In this document: positions 17,286-25,544 of the stretch, in pieces | Numbering within the stretch: the first letter of the stretch is position 1 | How the letters are laid out: every line of letters begins with the position of its first letter | From: Haloferax marinum | GTDB taxonomy: Archaea > Halobacteriota > Halobacteria > Halobacteriales > Haloferacaceae | Length of the DNA: 64,000 nucleotides | NCBI RefSeq assembly: GCF_009674625.1 | Contig: NZ_WKJQ01000001.1 | Span: 1-64,000 of the forward strand | Direction of reading: 5' to 3' | The notes under the pieces: model-generated | Told to the model about the DNA's origin: nothing | Seen by the model: only the letters and a program-made list of their open reading frames with translations | The model's database searches: none | Made by a program: the position numbers and the translations under genes

Positions 17286-17519
17286 CTACTCGTGTGTCGC
17301 GATGAGCAGTCTCTCGTCTTCACGGCGGACACAGAACCGGACGTCGGCGTCGATATCGAAACTGTGTGCCGAACGCTCGGAGACGAGCAGTTGCGAGAAC
17401 GCCTCACCACAGGCAGGGCAATCGACACCGTCGCGGTTCTCGACGAGCATGGTGTCGCCGTCGTCGCGGAGCAGTTTCACACGGTGGCGGACCTCGTGGA
17501 CGTCGAATCCTGTGGGCAT
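17286..17519 (-). CDS. Small zinc-finger protein (flagella-cluster-protein-like)
   Basis: A 77-residue protein with CPACGEAF (C34, C37) and C63 in DVRFCVRRED, probably half of a zinc ribbon. The sequence runs MPTGFDVHEVRHRVKLLRDD, then LVENRDGVDCPACG. Haloarchaeal proteins of this kind have been labelled flagella cluster protein, but nothing here ties it to archaella, and no archaellum gene is near. The frame is open upstream to 17546, but the ATG at 17519 begins at the conserved MPTGFDVHEVRHR. It is convergent with the Nudix gene across the 17-bp array. Confidence 0.7.
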   Translation of the reverse strand: MPTGFDVHEVRHRVKLLRDDGDTMLVENRDGVDCPACGEAFSQLLVSERSAHSFDIDADVRFCVRREDERLLIATHE

Positions 17520-17610
17520 CGTCTGCGAAGAGTCGTCTGGGGGCAAAAGCGTTCGGTGAACAGCGGGAGCGTGAGCCGATTCACGCCACTCTTGGCGTCG
17601 CTCGCGGTGG

Positions 17611-18321
17611 TTAGAGGAGCGCCGAGAGTTGGTCGCGTGCCGACGCGAGGGCGTCCAGGTCGTCCTCCGTGAGGTAGGTGTGGATACCGCGAGCGACGTC
17701 GACGAGCGTCTCGGACTCCGAAATGGAGATGTCTCCTTCGAGCGCCTCGACGCGTTTGAGGTGGTTCGAGAGCGTTCCGAGTGTGGTTCGTGCTTCTGGG
17801 TCGGGGTGCTCGTCGAGCCACGTCGTCAGGTCGTGATGGTATGCTTCGATGGCGTTGGCGTAGGCGAGCCCACGGGCGTCGGCCAGTGAGTTCGGAACAG
17901 AAGTCGGGTCTGGACGAGTGCCTTCGTCGGCCCCGCGAAGCAGGTCGATGACGAACAGTTGCTCGTCGTCGGTCGGCCGGTTCGACCGTGCGACGACGTC
18001 GACGGCGTGGAGGAGTTCGTGGGCGGCCAGCGAGGCGTCGTCGAGCGGGAGGAGTTCGCCGCCGTGGATGTAACCGACTTTTCGTACGTACTCTCTGAGG
18101 TCGGATTTCAGCGCCGGTGCGGCGTCACGGATGGTCCCGTCACCCACTGCGCTCCGGTGTTTCGAAAGGTCCAGCGTCGCCTGTGCGGCGGTGTGGTGTT
18201 TTCTGTCTCCGACGCCGACGCTCCGCATACTCCCACAGTTCGGACACGACACGCTCCCAGTCTCGTAGTAGGACCACCGCCGACCGCAGTCCTTGCACTC
18301 TCGGTCGCCGCGTATCTCCAT
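17611..18321 (-). CDS. TFIIB-type zinc-ribbon protein
   Basis: A 236-residue protein starting with a zinc ribbon: C9 and C12 in ECKDCGRRW, C26 and C29 in CPNCGS. The remaining 200 residues are mostly helical and acidic (AAPALKSDLREYVRKVGYIHGGELLPLDDASLAAHELLHAVDVV, then LADARGLAYANAIEAYHHDL and a C-terminal VDVARGIHTYLTEDDLDAL). I recognise it only as a haloarchaeal family with a TFIIB-like ribbon; there is no B-domain cyclin fold, so it is not a transcription factor B. An upstream in-frame ATG at 18354 is possible, but 18321 gives the conserved MEIRG start. Confidence 0.7.
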   Translation of the reverse strand: MEIRGDRECKDCGRRWSYYETGSVSCPNCGSMRSVGVGDRKHHTAAQATLDLSKHRSAVGDGTIRDAAPALKSDLREYVRKVGYIHGGELLPLDDASLAAHELLHAVDVVARSNRPTDDEQLFVIDLLRGADEGTRPDPTSVPNSLADARGLAYANAIEAYHHDLTTWLDEHPDPEARTTLGTLSNHLKRVEALEGDISISESETLVDVARGIHTYLTEDDLDALASARDQLSALL

Positions 18322-18467
18322 ATCGCGCTGTTCGTTCCGCCGGCGCAAAAACACGACGACACTCGGCCGAAGCGGGCCGGGAGTGGCATCGGTTCACGAG
18401 AACACAATAGTTAGAAAATTAACATGAATGGCGAGGCTACATACGGCAGGGGGACCAGAGGCGACAC

Positions 18468-18614
18468 ATGCGCAGCGAAGCGGAAGTCCGAGAGCAGTAC
18501 GAATTTCTGAAGGAAGAACTGGAGTCCGAGGATATGCGACACGAGGGCGTTCGGAAACTTCTCACGCATTATCGGCGAGCGCTCGGGTGGGTTCTCGAAG
18601 AAGAGCACATGTGA
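18468..18614 (+). CDS. Small acidic helical protein, 48 residues
   Basis: A short gene with strong coding character: MRSEAEVREQYEFLKEELES, then a helical stretch with RKLLTHYRRALGWVLEEEHM. The GC-rich third positions and evenly charged amphipathic helices are typical of the genome. Two predicted helices with regularly spaced leucines and arginines suggest a coiled-coil hairpin or a small protein-binding module. It is divergent from the zinc-ribbon gene, with about 145 bases between starts, and lies 66 bases before the boxes of the putative small-RNA promoter. Function is unknown. Small proteins like this are common in haloarchaea. Confidence 0.7.
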   Translation: MRSEAEVREQYEFLKEELESEDMRHEGVRKLLTHYRRALGWVLEEEHM

Positions 18615-18680
18615 CGTCGGGAGAGACGCGGGGGACGGGACTGTTCGTACCCGGTTTGTATGAGGTACGCATCGGTCACG

Positions 18681-18741
18681 TCGATATCGTTACCGTGTAC
18701 GTATCGTTCGTATCGATATCGTCACCGTGTACGTATCGTTC
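18681..18741 (+). promoter_or_regulatory. Two 29-bp direct repeats upstream of the putative ncRNA
   Basis: Copies at 18681-18709 and 18713-18741 differ at a single base (T/C) and are spaced 32 bases apart, about three DNA turns. Each contains the palindrome CGATATCG followed by ACCGTGTACGTATCGTTC. They end about 30 bases before a TATA-like box. The position just upstream of a promoter and the palindromic core fit activator or repressor binding sites. Confidence 0.6.
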
Positions 18742-18771
18742 TGTTGTCAATGATTGTCACGCGTCGTTATC

Positions 18772-18778
18772 TTTAAGT
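18772..18778 (+). promoter_or_regulatory. TATA-like box of the putative ncRNA
   Basis: TTTAAGT within ATCTTTAAGTAAAA, in a locally AT-rich spot. The first hairpin of the putative RNA begins 23-29 bases downstream, the normal distance from an archaeal TATA box to the transcription start. Confidence 0.55.
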
Positions 18779-18797
18779 AAAACCGAACGGAAGCGGT

Positions 18798-18890
18798 AAG
18801 TGACGCTTCGCTTTGGAGGGCCGAAGCGTCAGCGGGGACCAATTCAGGGCGGCATGCCGTGCCGGGTTTTTCCGGCACGGCTTGCTTTCC
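18798..18890 (+). ncRNA. Putative structured small RNA, two hairpins
   Basis: Two strong inverted repeats follow the TATA-like box at the right distance. Stem 1 is TGACGCTTCG (18801-18810) pairing perfectly with 18822-18831 around an 11-base loop containing GGAGG. Stem 2 is GCCGTGCCGG (18856-18865) pairing perfectly with 18872-18881 around a GTTTTT loop. It extends by three more pairs on the outside after one T-T mismatch (18852-18885). A pyrimidine-rich stretch follows and could end transcription. No protein frame in this stretch looks coding. I recognise no known RNA family. The exact ends are estimates. A plain terminator is an alternative for stem 2, but stem 1 would then be unexplained. 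Confidence 0.55.
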
Positions 18891-18944
18891 TTCTACACGA
18901 AACCTACTGACCAAGAGCTCCTACGCTTCTCAGAGCCCCTGCGT

Positions 18945-19052
18945 CTATTCAGTCTCGACGACGCTCGACCAGCGTTCGACGAGTTCCATCACAGACCCCA
19001 AATCGTGATACGTCGTGGCATAGTTTGACAAGAGCCATCCACTCACGAACAT
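18945..19052 (-). CDS. Possible 35-residue small protein
   Basis: A short frame starting at the ATG complement at 19052 reads MFVSGWLLSNYATTYHDLGS, then VMELVERWSSVVETE. The second half has the acidic, GC-rich codon pattern of the genome; the first half less so. It is convergent with the putative small RNA. It may be a real small protein, a decayed gene end or chance. Confidence 0.25.
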   Translation of the reverse strand: MFVSGWLLSNYATTYHDLGSVMELVERWSSVVETE

Positions 19053-19211
19053 ATCCAGAAGTCGAAACTGAAATTCCAAATAATTGGTAAACGGTGATAC
19101 ACAATTCGAAGACTCATTTTCGGAGTCTAGAGGCCGTAGTTGTACTGAATCTTCGATTGATGCCGATATATTTATTTGAATTAGACAAGAACATACGGTT
19201 CGAAATTACCG

Positions 19212-19499
19212 ATGTACGACCTGACAGGATTCCAGCGAGACCTTCTGTACGTCATCGCGGGACTCGAAGAACCCCACGGCCTCGCTATCAAAGAAGAACT
19301 CGAAGCGTATTACGAAAAGGAGATTCACCACGGCCGTCTCTACCCGAACCTCGACACGCTGGTCGAGAAGGGACTCGTAGACAAAGGACAGCGTGACCGA
19401 CGAACCAACTACTACACGCTCACGCGTCGTGGTCGCCGTGAAATCAAAGCACGAGACGAGTGGGAAGCAGAGTACATAACTGAAGACTTCGAAGCCTGA
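19212..19499 (+). CDS. PadR family transcriptional regulator
   Basis: A 95-residue winged-helix regulator of the PadR family. MYDLTGFQRDLLYVIAGLEEPHGLAIKEELEAYY forms the first helices, IHHGRLYPNLDTLVEKGLVDKG the recognition helix region, and RRTNYYTLTRRGRREIKAR the wing. The short form lacks the long C-terminal dimerisation helix of classical PadR, as is usual in haloarchaea. Ligand and targets are unknown. A TATATTTAT word lies about 40 bases upstream and GAATTAGACAAGAAC-like sequence sits between it and the start. It is convergent with the AI-2E family gene. Confidence 0.9.
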   Translation: MYDLTGFQRDLLYVIAGLEEPHGLAIKEELEAYYEKEIHHGRLYPNLDTLVEKGLVDKGQRDRRTNYYTLTRRGRREIKARDEWEAEYITEDFEA

Positions 19500-19516
19500 C
19501 GTCGTTCGACGGTCGT

Positions 19517-20815
19517 TCAGCCGTCGAGACCGGCATCTGACGGCGGCCGGGAGTCCCGACTCGCCCGTTCTTCACCGCGGTCAGCCAACTCGTCGGTAAT
19601 ATCGAAGTCGTTCTCGCGGTCTTCTTCTCCCGACCGATTTTCGTCTTCTGACGAGTCGTCGGCGTCTCGGTCCAGTTCCATCGAGGGTCCACCGACGAGA
19701 TAAGCCGGGTCGACCATGTACGGCCGGATCGGTTTGCCGGCCAGCAACTCTGGAAGGACGAGTCGTGCGAAGTTCACGAGCAACACGAGAATCATCGGCA
19801 TGAGGAAGATACCGTACCAACCGAAGAGGAGCGGACCGAACGTATAGGCAATCATCACGGCACCGACGTGGAGACTCCGTCCGGAGACGTACGGTCTGAG
19901 CACGAGGTCCGGAATCGTGTCGACGACGACGAACGAAACGGCCGCAAAGAGAACGACGAACCACAGTCCGGGTGGGTTCGCAACGAACGCCTGACCGGCC
20001 ATATACAGCGTGACGGGGACGTAGACGAGTTTCATCCCGACGACGGGGATGAGACTCGCGATGCCGGCGAGCAGTCCGACGAGTGCCGGTGCAGGAATGT
20101 TCACACCCGGTGGTGCGGCGACGTTCAGAAGCGAGTACGCGATGACGCCGATAGTCCCCGTGAGAACTGCGTTGAGGATGTTTCCGAAGAAGATGTTGTT
20201 GAAGTCTCGGTCGACGGCGCGGAGATACGCTTCCAAGATTCCTTCGTCGTCCGCGAACACCGACCGGCCCCACCGACCGAGTTTGTGTCCATCACGGAGC
20301 AGATAGAACGCGAAGGCGATCATGATGAACAGGTGGACTGCACCGATTCCGAGGAAGGCAACGGTGTCGGCGGCGACGGTGAGGGAATCGAACACCGACG
20401 AGGCGGCACTCGGCGTGAGGAGTGACTGAAAGTCGTACGCCAACAGCGCCTGTGGACTCGCGATACTCTCGACGATTTCGGGGTCGATACCGTAGGCGGC
20501 GAGGCTAATCTGAGCGTCGTCGGCAGAGAGTTGGTTGGCGTATTTGACGAACTCACGGAGCGCGATGGTTGCGGAGTACGCCATGAGTCCCAACACGGGA
20601 AGGGCGAGTGCGAACATCGCCACCGTCGCCGCGAGACTTGGTGGCCGAACTCGCCGTCGGATGCGGCGGTAAATCGGGCGCGTCGCGTAGTAGATGAACA
20701 GGCCGAAGACGAACGTGCCGATAAACGAGTAGACGATGTAGATGAACGCACCCGCGAGGGCCGCGGCCACGGACCACCACATTACGCGAGAACGTTCTAT
20801 GTCACGAAGCGCCAT
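19517..20815 (-). CDS. AI-2E family transporter (permease)
   Basis: A 432-residue membrane protein of the AI-2E/PerM family. It has about eight hydrophobic segments: VAAALAGAFIYIVYSFIGTFVFGLFIYYATRP at the N terminus, SLAATVAMFALALPVLGLMAYS, IGAVHLFIMIAFAFYLLRDG, and a block of four toward the C terminus. VGLLAGIASLIPVVGMKLVYVP matches the conserved loop-helix of the family. The last 70 residues are a highly acidic cytoplasmic tail (SSEDENRSGEEDRENDFDI). Members export diverse substrates or ions; the substrate here is unknown. The start at 20815 (MALRDIERSRV) is preferred over 20842 because the extra nine residues are not conserved-looking. Confidence 0.85.
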   Translation of the reverse strand: MALRDIERSRVMWWSVAAALAGAFIYIVYSFIGTFVFGLFIYYATRPIYRRIRRRVRPPSLAATVAMFALALPVLGLMAYSATIALREFVKYANQLSADDAQISLAAYGIDPEIVESIASPQALLAYDFQSLLTPSAASSVFDSLTVAADTVAFLGIGAVHLFIMIAFAFYLLRDGHKLGRWGRSVFADDEGILEAYLRAVDRDFNNIFFGNILNAVLTGTIGVIAYSLLNVAAPPGVNIPAPALVGLLAGIASLIPVVGMKLVYVPVTLYMAGQAFVANPPGLWFVVLFAAVSFVVVDTIPDLVLRPYVSGRSLHVGAVMIAYTFGPLLFGWYGIFLMPMILVLLVNFARLVLPELLAGKPIRPYMVDPAYLVGGPSMELDRDADDSSEDENRSGEEDRENDFDITDELADRGEERASRDSRPPSDAGLDG

Positions 20816-21002
20816 AGAGTATGTCCGACAGGGAAAGGCCAAAAGCCTATCGTGGACCCGACAGGTTCCGTCACACGGCCCTCAGCGACGCCGATGACTG
20901 CCGAACTGGGCGTGTCGAAACCGGAAGACGTCGGGGTGCTGTCGCCGATTTTGCCCCATTAATAACGAATATCTTAACATACGGGTCTCCGTAGCGGCCC
21001 GC

Positions 21003-22355
21003 ATGGACCGAGAGACGGTGGTCCCCCACGTCGATTCGATGCCCGGCGAACGGGCGAAAGAGTGGGCCTCGTACCACCAGGAACACGCCGCACCGAGTAC
21101 ATACGTCTACGACTTCGTCTGGGACATCACCGAAGACGCAGAAGGCCCCTTCTGTACCGACGTAGATGGCAACGTCCTCCTCGACTTCACGAGCCACGTC
21201 GCTGCTGCGCCCCTCGGTTACAACAACCCAAAGCTACTCGACCGGATGGCGGAGTTCGACCTGGTCGACCCGACCAAAATAGCTGGACAGGACTTCTACG
21301 TCAGCGACGGGTCGTCGCCCGGCGAAGAGGAGTTGCCCGGTCCCGCCGCTCTCATGGACAAACTGGCGGACCTCACGAGTCACTACGGGATGGACACGGT
21401 GTTCCTCTCGAACTCCGGTGCCGAGGCCGTCGAGAACGCCATCAAAATCGCCTACGACAACTCCGGTGGCGCCAAATACGGCATCACGTTCGAGGGCGCG
21501 TTCCACGGCCGAACGCTCGGCGCGCTCTCGCTCAACCGGTCGAAATCTGTCTACCGCCGCAACTTCCCCGAAATCTCCGGTGTCTTCGACGTGCCGTTCT
21601 GTGACGACCGGTCGTGTACGGCCGAAACCTGTTCGTGTGGTTTCTTCCCCGACCCCGAGTCGGCCGTCTCGAAACTCCGACAGAAACTCCACCCCAAGAA
21701 GGGCAACGTCGACGCCTCCGAAGTCTCCTACGTCATCGTCGAACCGATTCAGGGCGAAGGCGGCTATCGCTTCCCGTCGGACGCCTTCGCCGACGAACTC
21801 GCGTCAGTCGTCGAGGACTACGACCTGACGCTCATCGCCGACGAGATTCAGACTGGCGTGGGTCGAACCGGTGAGATGTGGGGCGCAGACCACTACCCGA
21901 TGGAACCAGACATCATCACCGGCGCGAAGGGACTCCGCGTCGGCGCGACCATCTCGAACTCGGACATCTTCCCCGAAGAGAAGAGTCGCCTCTCCTCGAC
22001 GTGGGGTGCCGGCGACATCCTCTCCTCCATGCAGGGTGTGTTCACCCTCGAAGCAATCGAAGAGTACGACCTGATGGACAACGCCGTCGCCCGTGGGCGT
22101 CAGTTCAAAGAGACGATGCGGGACGCTGCACCCGATGCGGTCGTGGACGTCCGCGGCAAGGGCCTCCTCCTCGGTGTCGAGTTCGACACCCACGAGCGCC
22201 GCAACGCCGTGCTCGAAGCGGCGCTCAAACGCGGTCTCCTCACCCTCGCGTGCGGATACAAGGTCCTCCGTATCCTCCCGCCGCTCGACGTGACCGAACG
22301 CGAAATCGACATCGGTGCAGAGATGCTCCTCGACGCAATCGAGGACGTGTCGTAA
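21003..22355 (+). CDS. Class III PLP-dependent aminotransferase
   Basis: A 450-residue enzyme of the ornithine/4-aminobutyrate/lysine aminotransferase class. The PLP lysine is K309 in TGAKGLRVG. Other landmarks are LSNSGAEAVENAIKIA (phosphate binding), FHGRTLGALSLNRSK, VIVEPIQGEGGYRFP and ADEIQTGVGRTG. A cysteine-rich insert, CDDRSCTAETCSCGFF (about residues 201-216), is notable and may bind a metal. Within the class, the substrate could be GABA, ornithine or lysine. TTAACATA at 20974 lies about 26 bases before the ATG, which indicates a leaderless transcript. Confidence 0.9.
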   Translation: MDRETVVPHVDSMPGERAKEWASYHQEHAAPSTYVYDFVWDITEDAEGPFCTDVDGNVLLDFTSHVAAAPLGYNNPKLLDRMAEFDLVDPTKIAGQDFYVSDGSSPGEEELPGPAALMDKLADLTSHYGMDTVFLSNSGAEAVENAIKIAYDNSGGAKYGITFEGAFHGRTLGALSLNRSKSVYRRNFPEISGVFDVPFCDDRSCTAETCSCGFFPDPESAVSKLRQKLHPKKGNVDASEVSYVIVEPIQGEGGYRFPSDAFADELASVVEDYDLTLIADEIQTGVGRTGEMWGADHYPMEPDIITGAKGLRVGATISNSDIFPEEKSRLSSTWGAGDILSSMQGVFTLEAIEEYDLMDNAVARGRQFKETMRDAAPDAVVDVRGKGLLLGVEFDTHERRNAVLEAALKRGLLTLACGYKVLRILPPLDVTEREIDIGAEMLLDAIEDVS

Positions 22356-22371
22356 GCCGGCAGACTCGTCT

Positions 22372-23745
22372 TTAGCCGCTCGTTTCGACGCGAAGCAGTG
22401 GGTCGACCACGTCGCCGAGATTACGCATCATTTCCCCGCCGACGAGGTAGTACACGGACGACTCGACGCGGTCTTGCCACGCGGGCCTCCCGTGGTCGAA
22501 CCTCCCCGTGAGTCCCACGTCGCCACCGCGGATAATGCTCGCCGCCTCACTCGCGACGACGCCTGCAAAGTTCGAATCGTACTCGCTTCGCGTCGCCCGA
22601 AAGTCGCGCATCGCCCGTCGCTTGGCCCGAAACGTTTGCCCGGAGTCGTAGTCGGTGTCGTCGGGGTCCACGTCGAGTTCAGAGAGGGCGACGTCGTGGG
22701 CCTGTCGCGCGAGGAGTGCGTTTGCAGTCTTCACGACGCGAAGCACAGTCAGGTCTCGGCGGAAGTCCTCACCGTAGGACCGGAAGTCGTTGTCGAAACA
22801 CAGCGTGTACAACTCCCAGCGGGCAGCCCCGTAGGGCGACGACTGGTCGAGTTCGAGTTCGTCTTCGAATGTCGCCCGCATCTCGTCGCGCCTCGGATAC
22901 CGGTCGAGTTCGGCGAGGAGGCCGAGCACCGCGTCGTCCAGTCGCTCTCGACGTGGTTGTGGGTCGTCTCCGAGGCCCGAACGATACTGCTCGCGGTAGT
23001 GGCGTGCGTTCTCGAGTCGCTGTTCCGCTTTCAACTGTGACCCCCACGTGCTCGCGAGTCCGTGCGGTGAGTAGTCCTCGACCGAGTCGGGGTCGCCGCC
23101 GGTGTACGTCCCACTCCAGTTCGAACTGACGCGGGCAAATGACAGTTCACGTTCGATAGCGTAGAGATACCCGAGGTCGCGGCCGGGGTCGGTGACGCGG
23201 TACTCGGAGATGGAGTCGGCGACGTCGTCGGTCGCCTCTCGCAGTTCACGGCCGCGTTCGAGACGGGCGTTCGGGTTCGCTTCGCCGAGCACAATCTTCG
23301 CGTAGCCGACGGTCTCGCCGGCGTACAGGAGTCCGGAGGTCGCCGAACGGAGTCGGTCGCGGGCGCTTCGTTCGTCTCTGGCGGATTCGAGGTGACCACC
23401 CGCTGGCGACCCGCGAAGGTGAAAGCGCATATCCTCGTCGACCGAATCGAGGTCGACTCGCGAACGCAACTCCTTCGCCCGTTCGACCGTCTCCTCGAGT
23501 CGTTGTACCGCCTCGTCGGCGTGTTCGTCGCTCACGGGTGGCCGCCAGACGTAGTTACTCGACGGGTCTGGATACATCGTCGTCAGCGTGTCAGTCACCG
23601 AGTCGGGGAGCCATTCGGGGGCGAACCAACCGACTCCGGCGAGGACACTTCCGCCACCGAGGAGGCCGAGGAGTTGGCGACGTGAGAGTAAAGCCCGATG
23701 GTCGTCGTCTGGGGAGGTGGGAGGACGTTGCTCGTCGGGGGTCAT
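22372..23745 (-). CDS. Tat-signal protein of unknown function
   Basis: A 457-residue protein with a twin-arginine signal in LLSRRQLLGLLGGGSVLAGVGWF (arginines at 22-23). There is no lipobox, so the hydrophobic segment may act as a membrane anchor or be cleaved. The mature part is long, highly charged and almost entirely helical, rich in arginine and aspartate (QRLEETVERAKELRSRVDLDSVDEDM, LEDARDERSARDRLRSA-like stretches). It resembles haloarchaeal extracytoplasmic proteins of unknown role. It is convergent with the aminotransferase gene, with only 16 bases between stop codons. Confidence 0.7.
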   Translation of the reverse strand: MTPDEQRPPTSPDDDHRALLSRRQLLGLLGGGSVLAGVGWFAPEWLPDSVTDTLTTMYPDPSSNYVWRPPVSDEHADEAVQRLEETVERAKELRSRVDLDSVDEDMRFHLRGSPAGGHLESARDERSARDRLRSATSGLLYAGETVGYAKIVLGEANPNARLERGRELREATDDVADSISEYRVTDPGRDLGYLYAIERELSFARVSSNWSGTYTGGDPDSVEDYSPHGLASTWGSQLKAEQRLENARHYREQYRSGLGDDPQPRRERLDDAVLGLLAELDRYPRRDEMRATFEDELELDQSSPYGAARWELYTLCFDNDFRSYGEDFRRDLTVLRVVKTANALLARQAHDVALSELDVDPDDTDYDSGQTFRAKRRAMRDFRATRSEYDSNFAGVVASEAASIIRGGDVGLTGRFDHGRPAWQDRVESSVYYLVGGEMMRNLGDVVDPLLRVETSG

Positions 23746-23809
23746 ACGGCGAATCTCGAAACAAACTCGTGTAAATGTGTTGGCTCTTCGTCAATTCTCG
23801 GAGGGTGAC

Positions 23810-24790
23810 CTACGTCCAGCGGTCCAATCCGGTCTGCGTGACCGACTCTTCGATACGCTCGAATCCTCGTTTGACTTCGTCGGCGTCGACTTCCCAGGTC
23901 TCGGTGACGTACTCGCGGGCGGCGGCCACGTCCGGGTCGATATCGGTGGTGTAGTCGTAGTCGTCGGTGACTGGTGGGTCGAGGAAGAACTCGCGGACTC
24001 TGTCGGCGTTCGGGATGGTGTCGCCGCGTGCTTCGAGGACGGCCCACAGGTCGCCGTGTTCCTTGACGAGTTTGACGGCCGTCTTCGGGCCGACACCGGT
24101 GATTCCCTCGTTGAAGTCAGTCCCACAGAGCATGGCGATGTCCACGAGTTGCTCGTAGGTGATGTCGTGTTTGTCGAGGGTTCCTTCGAGGTCCATCAGT
24201 TCGGGGTTCCCCTTGCTCGTGAGTTGCCGGAGCGTGTACGGTGCGCCGAACAAGAGCGTGTCGTAGTCCTCGCTGCCGACGTAGTCGGCGTCGCCCTTCC
24301 GGGCCATGTAGGACGCCTGTGCCTCGCCTTCGGCGGGTGCTTCGACGACAGGGACGTCGAGGAGGCGAAGCAGTTCCCTGCTGGTGTCCTGAATCGTCTG
24401 GGTGAGTCGTTGGGTTCGAGCCTCCATTCGCGCGGCCTCGACGGCATCGCCTGCCTCACGCGCTTCTTCGAGGCGTTCTTCGGCTTTCTCGCGCTGTTCG
24501 CGTCGCTTGGCAACCTCGTCGTCTTTCATCTCCGTGACGCCACCGTCGAAGACGAACACCGGCGTCAAGTCGTGTTCGAAGAACTTGGGAAGCCCCTGGA
24601 CGATACCGACGAGGTTGGCGACTTCTTCGCCCTCGCTCGTCGTGTACTTCTCGGAACTCGTCCACTTGACCGTCGTCGTGAGATAGCGGTACAGCCAGTT
24701 GTGGGCGTCCACGGCGACGACGCTCCCAGCAACCTCGTCGAACGAGATATCAGAGAGTGCCGCGAGCGTCCGCAAGTCTGCGTTTCCCAT
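23810..24790 (-). CDS. fen: Flap endonuclease 1
   Basis: A 326-residue structure-specific nuclease that removes 5' flaps during Okazaki fragment processing and repair. The N region has [15 protein letters not shown] (metal ligand D28), and VFVFDGG lies near residue 80. The I region has [28 protein letters not shown] with its catalytic acids, then [25 protein letters not shown], the helix-hairpin-helix and metal site. The C terminus ends in QTGLDRWT, a PCNA-interacting (PIP-box-like) motif. Length is normal for archaea. It is upstream on the minus strand of the Tat protein and probably expressed on its own. Confidence 0.95.
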   Translation of the reverse strand: MGNADLRTLAALSDISFDEVAGSVVAVDAHNWLYRYLTTTVKWTSSEKYTTSEGEEVANLVGIVQGLPKFFEHDLTPVFVFDGGVTEMKDDEVAKRREQREKAEERLEEAREAGDAVEAARMEARTQRLTQTIQDTSRELLRLLDVPVVEAPAEGEAQASYMARKGDADYVGSEDYDTLLFGAPYTLRQLTSKGNPELMDLEGTLDKHDITYEQLVDIAMLCGTDFNEGITGVGPKTAVKLVKEHGDLWAVLEARGDTIPNADRVREFFLDPPVTDDYDYTTDIDPDVAAAREYVTETWEVDADEVKRGFERIEESVTQTGLDRWT

Positions 24791-24874
24791 TTGCCGGACG
24801 TTCGGGGGGCGAGGGTTTCAATGGTACGAGTGCCGGTGGCTGAAAAACGAGTGTCGGCGAGTGGGCAGCCGTAT

Positions 24875-25486
24875 TCAGGAGTCTTCAGACGGTATCGACG
24901 GTGGGTCAGTCCCTTCACGGGTTGCGAGAAACGACCGCTGTCTGTCGTCCAGGTCACGGGCGCGGTATCGGTCCAGTCCTGACTGGTACGTCTCCCGTGA
25001 GACCGACGCCGGTGTGTCTGCTGGCCGTTCGAGTACCAGTTCGGCCATCCCCGTCTCGCGTCCCGTCCACCCGAACCCAGCTTTGTGACACGCCTCGTAG
25101 GCAAAGGGATTGTTCGTGGCGATACGGACTGTCTCGTACCCCTGTTCTGCGATAGCGTCGGCAGTCTCTCTGAGCAGTTCGGGGCCGAGTCCCGCACCTC
25201 GTCTGTCGCGTCTGACGGTGACGTACCGAATCCACAGGGTCGTCGGGTCGGTTCGGTCTTCGTTGAACGCGACGGCCGCGACGACGTCCTCTGCCAGCGG
25301 TGGGAGCGAATCTGGGCCGCCAGTCGGCGACGGTCGTTCGTCGTCGAGCGGTGGGAGTGGGTCGTCGTCTCGGAGCACTGCCTTGCCAGTCTGTGCCGTC
25401 ACGAACTTGCCGGCGTACGCGAACCGTCGGTAATCGAGGCGAAGGCGCGGCCCGTCGTCCGGCCATCCGAGTACGACAAACTCCAT
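24875..25486 (-). CDS. GNAT family N-acetyltransferase
   Basis: A 203-residue protein with a GNAT core at about residues 70-150. WIRYVTVRRDRRGAGLGPELLRETADAI holds the acetyl-CoA binding RRGAGLG (Q/RxxGxG/A) loop, followed by RIATNNPFAYEACHKAGFGW and ELVLERP. The N-terminal 70 residues (MEFVVLGWPDDGPRLRLDYRRFAYAGKF) and the C-terminal tail are haloarchaea-specific. The substrate is unknown. The ATG at 25486 is preferred over an upstream one at 25546 because the family starts at MEFVVLGWPDDG. It is divergent from the methyltransferase gene, 58 bases apart. Confidence 0.85.
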   Translation of the reverse strand: MEFVVLGWPDDGPRLRLDYRRFAYAGKFVTAQTGKAVLRDDDPLPPLDDERPSPTGGPDSLPPLAEDVVAAVAFNEDRTDPTTLWIRYVTVRRDRRGAGLGPELLRETADAIAEQGYETVRIATNNPFAYEACHKAGFGWTGRETGMAELVLERPADTPASVSRETYQSGLDRYRARDLDDRQRSFLATREGTDPPSIPSEDS

Positions 25487-25544
25487 AGGTAACCGAGTCG
25501 CTCGTCGCGCAAGAACCTTCCCCGGTCGGTGTGTCTGTGTGTTC

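Larger units (their letters stand above)
18615..19211. other. 600-base intergenic region with a putative RNA gene
   Basis: This is one of the longest gene-poor stretches of the window. It holds, in order, two near-identical 29-bp boxes, a TATA-like element, two stable hairpins (the putative ncRNA), a possible 35-residue minus-strand ORF and the promoter of the PadR gene, including TATATTTAT at 19167. These parts are described separately. Confidence 0.6.

Noticed and set aside
16896..17428. Cysteine-rich repeat proteins (CRRRRCAGGED-like) encoded by the 17-bp array
   Set aside because: A 17-bp unit shifts frame at every copy; the apparent proteins are artefacts of the repeat and lack starts and context.
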